Source of the DNA: Nematostella vectensis | Taxonomy: Eukaryota; Cnidaria; Anthozoa; Actiniaria; Edwardsiidae | Reading direction: 5' to 3' | DNA: 64,000 bases | Assembly: GCF_932526225.1 (NCBI RefSeq) | Contig: NC_064034.1 | Span: 9,363,387 to 9,427,386 of the forward strand | Shown: in pieces, positions 60,171-64,000 of the stretch | Layout: every line of letters begins with the position of its first letter | How positions within the stretch are numbered: the stretch's first letter is position 1 | Translations under genes and position numbers: made by a program | The notes under the pieces: generated by a model | What the model was told of the DNA's origin: nothing | Seen by the model: the letters and a program-made list of their open reading frames with translations, nothing else | Database searches by the model: none

Positions 60171-61886
60171 TTATATTGCATTATTAAGAGCTTGGACAAA
60201 GCTTTTTGGCAAGCGTAACGCACAAGCTCTGGGTCTGGAAATAGTGACATGCAAGTCTGAGAATTCAACTGGACTGGACCACTCACAAGACTCAATGTCA
60301 AAATACTCCATGGATTCTCCTTGTTGAGCAAAGCTTATCATATCATCCCCACCAAAAACATAAATCTTACCATCTATGTGAACAACTCCTGCATTTGATC
60401 TTTGCAGAGTTATGTCAGGTATACTGCTCCAAGAATTTGTTCTAATATCATAAACCTCACAAGCTGTTATTGGTTTGATATCATTGATGGAATTAGTTCC
60501 ATAGGCCTCATCACTATGTCCACTAATGATAAAAACTTTCTCACTGACAACGATACCACAAGCTGATGATCTAGAATAACTCATGGGTGCTACTTGTGAC
60601 CAGGAATCAGACGACTGATCATAAATCATGGAGCTAGTGAGACATTTATCATTAGTACTGCCTCCAAAAACATACAACTGGTTGTTGTGGGAGACCACAC
60701 AGGTACCTGACCTGGCAGGGTGTAATGGGGACATCAATTCCCATGTGTCAGTACAGGTATCATATCTTTGCAGGAGCTCTGTCCTGACACCATGTCTATT
60801 ATGTCCCCCTACAACATAAATAAATTTGCCAATGGCTGCCATTCCAAATTCGTCTGCATCGTGCAGTAGGGGAGCCTTAGCTGCCCAAGTGTTGGTCGAG
60901 GGATCATAGCAATGGACATGCGACGCTGGATTAATACAGCCGCTCCATCCATTGCCACTTACTGCATAAACACAGCCATTACAGTAGGCCAGACACTGCC
61001 ATGAGATACCTCCAGCAATTGGCTGGAATTCATACCATTCCTCTAAGCAAGGAGCATAGCAAACAACTGCTGGATCAAATGCCCTGTTGCACAGAAGAAC
61101 CACATCAATATAGTCATCAAGGCATGTCCGGGGTCTCATGAGGTATGGAGAAGTTGGTGTATGGTGTTTAGAGAGTTCAATAGCTCTTAGACATCTTTCA
61201 TCAAGAAGCTCATTTGAAAGAAGCCCCCTTATGTAGTCACTCTGCAGACAAAACAAACGTATTTGTTGGAATAACTTGGTAAAGTAATCTTTTGTGTTTG
61301 GATTGCTCTCAACCCAGCAAATAACAGCCTCGCATACTTCTTCTTCACTCTGTACAATAATATCTCTAGATGATATTAGTTCGAATACCTGGCTGAAATT
61401 AAGAGATGAAAATTCTTCTAATTTACTGACTTCACTGAAAGAGACCTTCATGCATTGAATGCAAACGGAAGCTAAACGCTGACAAGAATACGCCTTAGCC
61501 GCATGAAGCAATGGAATACAGTTGAAAGGGTTAATATATTGCTCGAGTTCACTCTCCAGAATCGTTTTCAATTTTGGCAGCAAGAGAAAATCAGCAGCAG
61601 CTAAAAAATCTTGAGCCGTTGCCTCTGTGACTTCCAGCTTCCCAGTGTAAAGATAAGTCAATAGATCTTCCATTATGGATACTGGGAATTGCTTGAGGTT
61701 GACAGTATTCTCTTGTCGTTCTCGCATACTTGAGGAAAATAGGCCGTTGAAAAAAATGCTGCTTGCACAAAGGACGTTTTTGTGCGCTGCAAACCTGTCG
61801 TTTCCAACTATCAGCTCGACATCACACAAGTGATTCTCTAGACGAAATTCGTTCAAGGTATGAAGAAGCTCTCTGCAATAATCCAT
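60171..61886 (-). CDS. Kelch-like protein (BTB-BACK-Kelch), single exon
   Basis: 571 residues. Proteins of this family are substrate adaptors of CUL3 E3 ubiquitin ligases. The start at 61886 is fixed by an in-frame TAA two codons upstream (TAA GCC ATG). The BTB domain spans about residues 8-120 (LCDVELIVGNDRFAAHKNVL, FFNGLFSSSMRERQ, LLTYLYTGKLEVTEATAQDF); it binds CUL3 and dimerises. The BACK domain spans about 130-235 (CIPLLHAAKAYSCQRLASVC, EEVCEAVICWVESNP, LLSNELL). Five to six Kelch blades run from about 285 to 560 with typical GG and spaced Tyr/Trp (IYVVGGHNRHG, LYVFGGSTNDK, KIYVFGGDD, TWELMSPLHPARSGTCVVSH, SWSQVAPMSYSRSSAC). I cannot assign it to a named KLHL subfamily. A single coding exon could mean retroposition origin, though many cnidarian KLHL genes have few introns. 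Confidence 0.93.
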   Translation of the reverse strand: MDYCRELLHTLNEFRLENHLCDVELIVGNDRFAAHKNVLCASSIFFNGLFSSSMRERQENTVNLKQFPVSIMEDLLTYLYTGKLEVTEATAQDFLAAADFLLLPKLKTILESELEQYINPFNCIPLLHAAKAYSCQRLASVCIQCMKVSFSEVSKLEEFSSLNFSQVFELISSRDIIVQSEEEVCEAVICWVESNPNTKDYFTKLFQQIRLFCLQSDYIRGLLSNELLDERCLRAIELSKHHTPTSPYLMRPRTCLDDYIDVVLLCNRAFDPAVVCYAPCLEEWYEFQPIAGGISWQCLAYCNGCVYAVSGNGWSGCINPASHVHCYDPSTNTWAAKAPLLHDADEFGMAAIGKFIYVVGGHNRHGVRTELLQRYDTCTDTWELMSPLHPARSGTCVVSHNNQLYVFGGSTNDKCLTSSMIYDQSSDSWSQVAPMSYSRSSACGIVVSEKVFIISGHSDEAYGTNSINDIKPITACEVYDIRTNSWSSIPDITLQRSNAGVVHIDGKIYVFGGDDMISFAQQGESMEYFDIESCEWSSPVEFSDLHVTISRPRACALRLPKSFVQALNNAI

Positions 61887-62513
61887 GGCTTAACGATATT
61901 GATGTTCTATCCTTTAACCTATTTCACAACACGTAACATAAAAGAAATCAAGCATTCGAAGTGTTCATTTTTGTTTTGGAATTTCCACAGGCTACCCAAA
62001 AGTTGCCAATGAACAGTGACATTGATTCCGACTTTTCCACGAAGATGCAACGAGAACTTACCGATCAAAATATTCCCGCCGCCGTAGTGTAGTCTCCTTT
62101 GCGCAAACGCGGACGGCTGCAAAGAGATTGCCCGAAGTAAAGTAGAAGAGAAAATGAGAGAATAATGGTGTTTGGCCTGTGTTTAACGTTAGGGATTGCC
62201 GAAATGGAGGCGGGTATGTAATTTATCTTTCTGCTAATTTTAGAAGTGATGCATGATGGCCAAACAAGAGCTGTATGCAAATAAGAAGTCCTGCTCTTAG
62301 CTCTGTCCATATCCTAATTTGCATTTATTATTAATAAAAATAAATAAATGTTACTTAATAATCAAATATATCATTTCATATAAAATGATACTTATAGTTG
62401 TCTATAGGTATCTATATTAAAGATAGGTAAACTCTTTTCTTGGAATCATTGAATGCATTAAATTTAATGGGCTCCACAGCCCTCCAAAGCCATTGGCTCC
62501 TGCCAAGACAATA

Positions 62514-62722
62514 CAGGGCGTAGCCAGGAGGAGGACCCAGGGGGGCCACCCCCCCCCCCCCCTTTCAGCAGCCAAAAATACAGTAAATGTCCATTGCCGG
62601 ATTAGCTCGCTAGCTGCAATTAAGTTATTTAAAGATAAAGATAAGGCAAGACATTACTTAAAATACAGGAGAAAATGACTCAATATCGGCCCCTACTGTT
62701 AAAATTCCTGGCTACGCCCCTG
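62514..62722. mobile_element. Foldback MITE with CAGGGGCGTAGCCAGG ends
   Basis: Left end CAGGGCGTAGCCAGGA (one G lost) and right end TCCTGGCTACGCCCCTG are inverted complements around about 175 bp, with a poly-C run just inside the left end. Confidence 0.8.
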
Positions 62723-62749
62723 CAATAAAAGGCCCTGAGGTATTTGAAT

Positions 62750-62883
62750 CAGGGCGGATCTAGGGTTTAGCCAAATTTACAGATATTGAGCTTAAAGATA
62801 ACAAGAAATATAAGGAAATCCACCATAGAACAATGAAACCCTTGCTTTGCTCCCACTTTTTTTGGACTCCTGGATCCGCCCCA
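62750..62883. mobile_element. Foldback MITE with CAGGGCGGATC ends
   Basis: Left end CAGGGCGGATCTAGGG and right end TCCTGGATCCGCCCC are inverted complements around about 105 bp. It lies 28 bp from the preceding element of the same type. Confidence 0.7.
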
Positions 62884-63269
62884 TGATTTTTATATTTGAC
62901 TTGGATATCATAAATAATCAATAATTGATCTCTACATTGATGGCAAGTAGAATACTGATCTAAATACTAAACAATTACTTTTTGCAACTTATTATAAGCA
63001 TTAAAGTTGAAATGCTGAAAAGTGGTCCTCAGATTCATTAAATCAAGGGTAAATACCATTTTCTAGCCATGTTGTACCAGGGTCAATATCAGCATTCTGC
63101 CATATCAAACCATGGGTTGCATTAGGTCCTGGCGGCCAGCGGAAGTGCTGGCTATTTTCCACTGAGCGCCGGCTACTTTTTTTCAAAGTCTTGAACTAAA
63201 AAGATATAACTTCCACCCCCTACTTATCAATCTCCACCGCCTACTCTGAAAGTTAATGAAAGCCCTGCA

Positions 63270-63600
63270 CATAAGTCAAATATCAGCGTCCAAACAATAC
63301 CATACCTTTTATGTCAGTCAAGTTAGTTTTCAGTGTCACATTATGTTATGTGATTATCAGTGTCATGCCATCTCACTTAAGTTTATATTAGTGTTGCATC
63401 ATGTTTAACAAGTCATGTCATGTTAAGTCAAGTCAATATCAGTGTCATGTCACATCATGTCTTAAGTAAATATCAGTGTCATGCCATGTCACTCAATATG
63501 TCAATGTTATTGTCACACATGTCAACAGTGTCATGTCATTATTAAAAATATCAATATCAGTGTCACATAACATCATTTCAAGTCAAAATCAAAAATCTGT
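63270..63600. repeat. Degenerate TCAGTGTCATGTCA repeat
   Basis: Words such as ATCAGTGTCATG, TGTCACATCATG and AAGTCAATATCAG recur at irregular 25-45 bp spacing. Too diverged for a fixed unit. Confidence 0.6.
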
Positions 63601-64000
63601 CATATGACATAATGTCATTAGCACTTGCTACATAGCATAATTGCTTGAATAGGGGCCGCTGCACTTTTTCTGGATTTTTCTGCCCTAGATGAGGTGCTTA
63701 TTTGGGGGAACTGCTTATAGATAAAAAAAAGTAATTTTACGATGTGTCCGAAGCACAAATCCTCCCCAAAACCATAACCAAAAAAGCTTTCAGTGATAAA
63801 ATGTTGTGGCAAGTAATAATGTCAATTTTTGCTTGTCAAAATGCATGCCCTTGTCCTGTCACACACCAAGTCTGTCTATCCTCAATATAAGTGTCCAGTA
63901 ATCATATTATGCCAGGCACCAAATCATTAGTATTGTGTCATCCATCATATTCAGTCATTAATCATGTTTTCTACAGCTTAGTTTGGCTCTAATGTTTATT

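Larger units (their letters stand above)
61887..64000. other. Upstream region of the Kelch gene and repeat-rich right end
   Basis: The Kelch promoter and leader should lie in 61890-62160. Beyond are two CAGGGGCG-type foldbacks and, at 63270-63600, a degenerate repeat of words such as AATATCAGTGTCATGTCA. No conserved protein is visible on either strand to the window end. Confidence 0.55.

Noticed and set aside
62065-62310. 81-residue minus-strand ORF upstream of the Kelch gene
   Set aside because: No domain and no in-frame link to the Kelch ORF, which has an in-frame stop just before its start.

Overview
The window is nuclear DNA of an animal. Genes are split by many small introns, exons are short with GT-AG junctions (two GC-AG), and intergenic DNA is AT-rich with foldback transposons and minisatellites. 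All the proteins recognised are metazoan. Gene style and repeat content suggest a cnidarian, most likely a sea anemone such as Nematostella. The species is inferred from general resemblance, not shown by a marker.

Layout. 1-4949 has no exon I can see and is probably the first intron of a leftward gene whose first coding exon lies at 4950-5055 and resembles the N-terminus of PCTAIRE kinases (CDK16/17/18). It sits head to head with a rightward ceramide kinase gene (12 coding exons, 6327-14173, 571 codons, every exon phase checked). 14174-19595 is repeat-rich and gene-poor. Two tandem rightward genes of the CLN3/battenin family follow (19596-21679 and 24793-29233), each with two coding exons and the same intron position. 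From 58.7 kb leftward to 31866 runs a SMARCA4/SMARCA2 (BRG1/Brahma) orthologue with 37 coding exons and about 1538 residues: QLQ, HSA, BRK, SNF2 ATPase, SnAC, AT-hook, bromodomain and a second AT-hook. Upstream of it lie a leftward tRNA-Phe locus with an insertion in the T loop (58883-58984) and a single-exon leftward BTB-BACK-Kelch gene (60171-61886).

Two things stand out. First, four introns of the SMARCA4 gene each hold a ~140-nt sense-strand element with the full architecture of an H/ACA box snoRNA (hairpin, ACAGCA hinge, hairpin, ACA plus 3 nt). A fifth intron holds a truncated copy. The guide halves of the 3' pocket are identical in all five copies and read as the complement of the conserved 28S rRNA stretch CUACUAUC-UAGCGAAA. 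Second, at least five minisatellites begin at an exon end and carry the exon tail plus its 5' splice site (or, in one case, the last codons and stop codon) in every unit. This happens after SMARCA4 exons 3, 28 and 33, at the SMARCA4 stop codon, and after ceramide kinase exon 11. These introns therefore hold up to 16 copies of their own splice donor.

Apart from the snoRNAs and their host gene, which may be co-expressed for ribosome production and chromatin remodelling, I see no functional link between the genes. The rest of the window is transposon debris: at least ten foldback elements, a 1.7-kb Tc1/mariner-like element, and one GIY-YIG retroelement relic.
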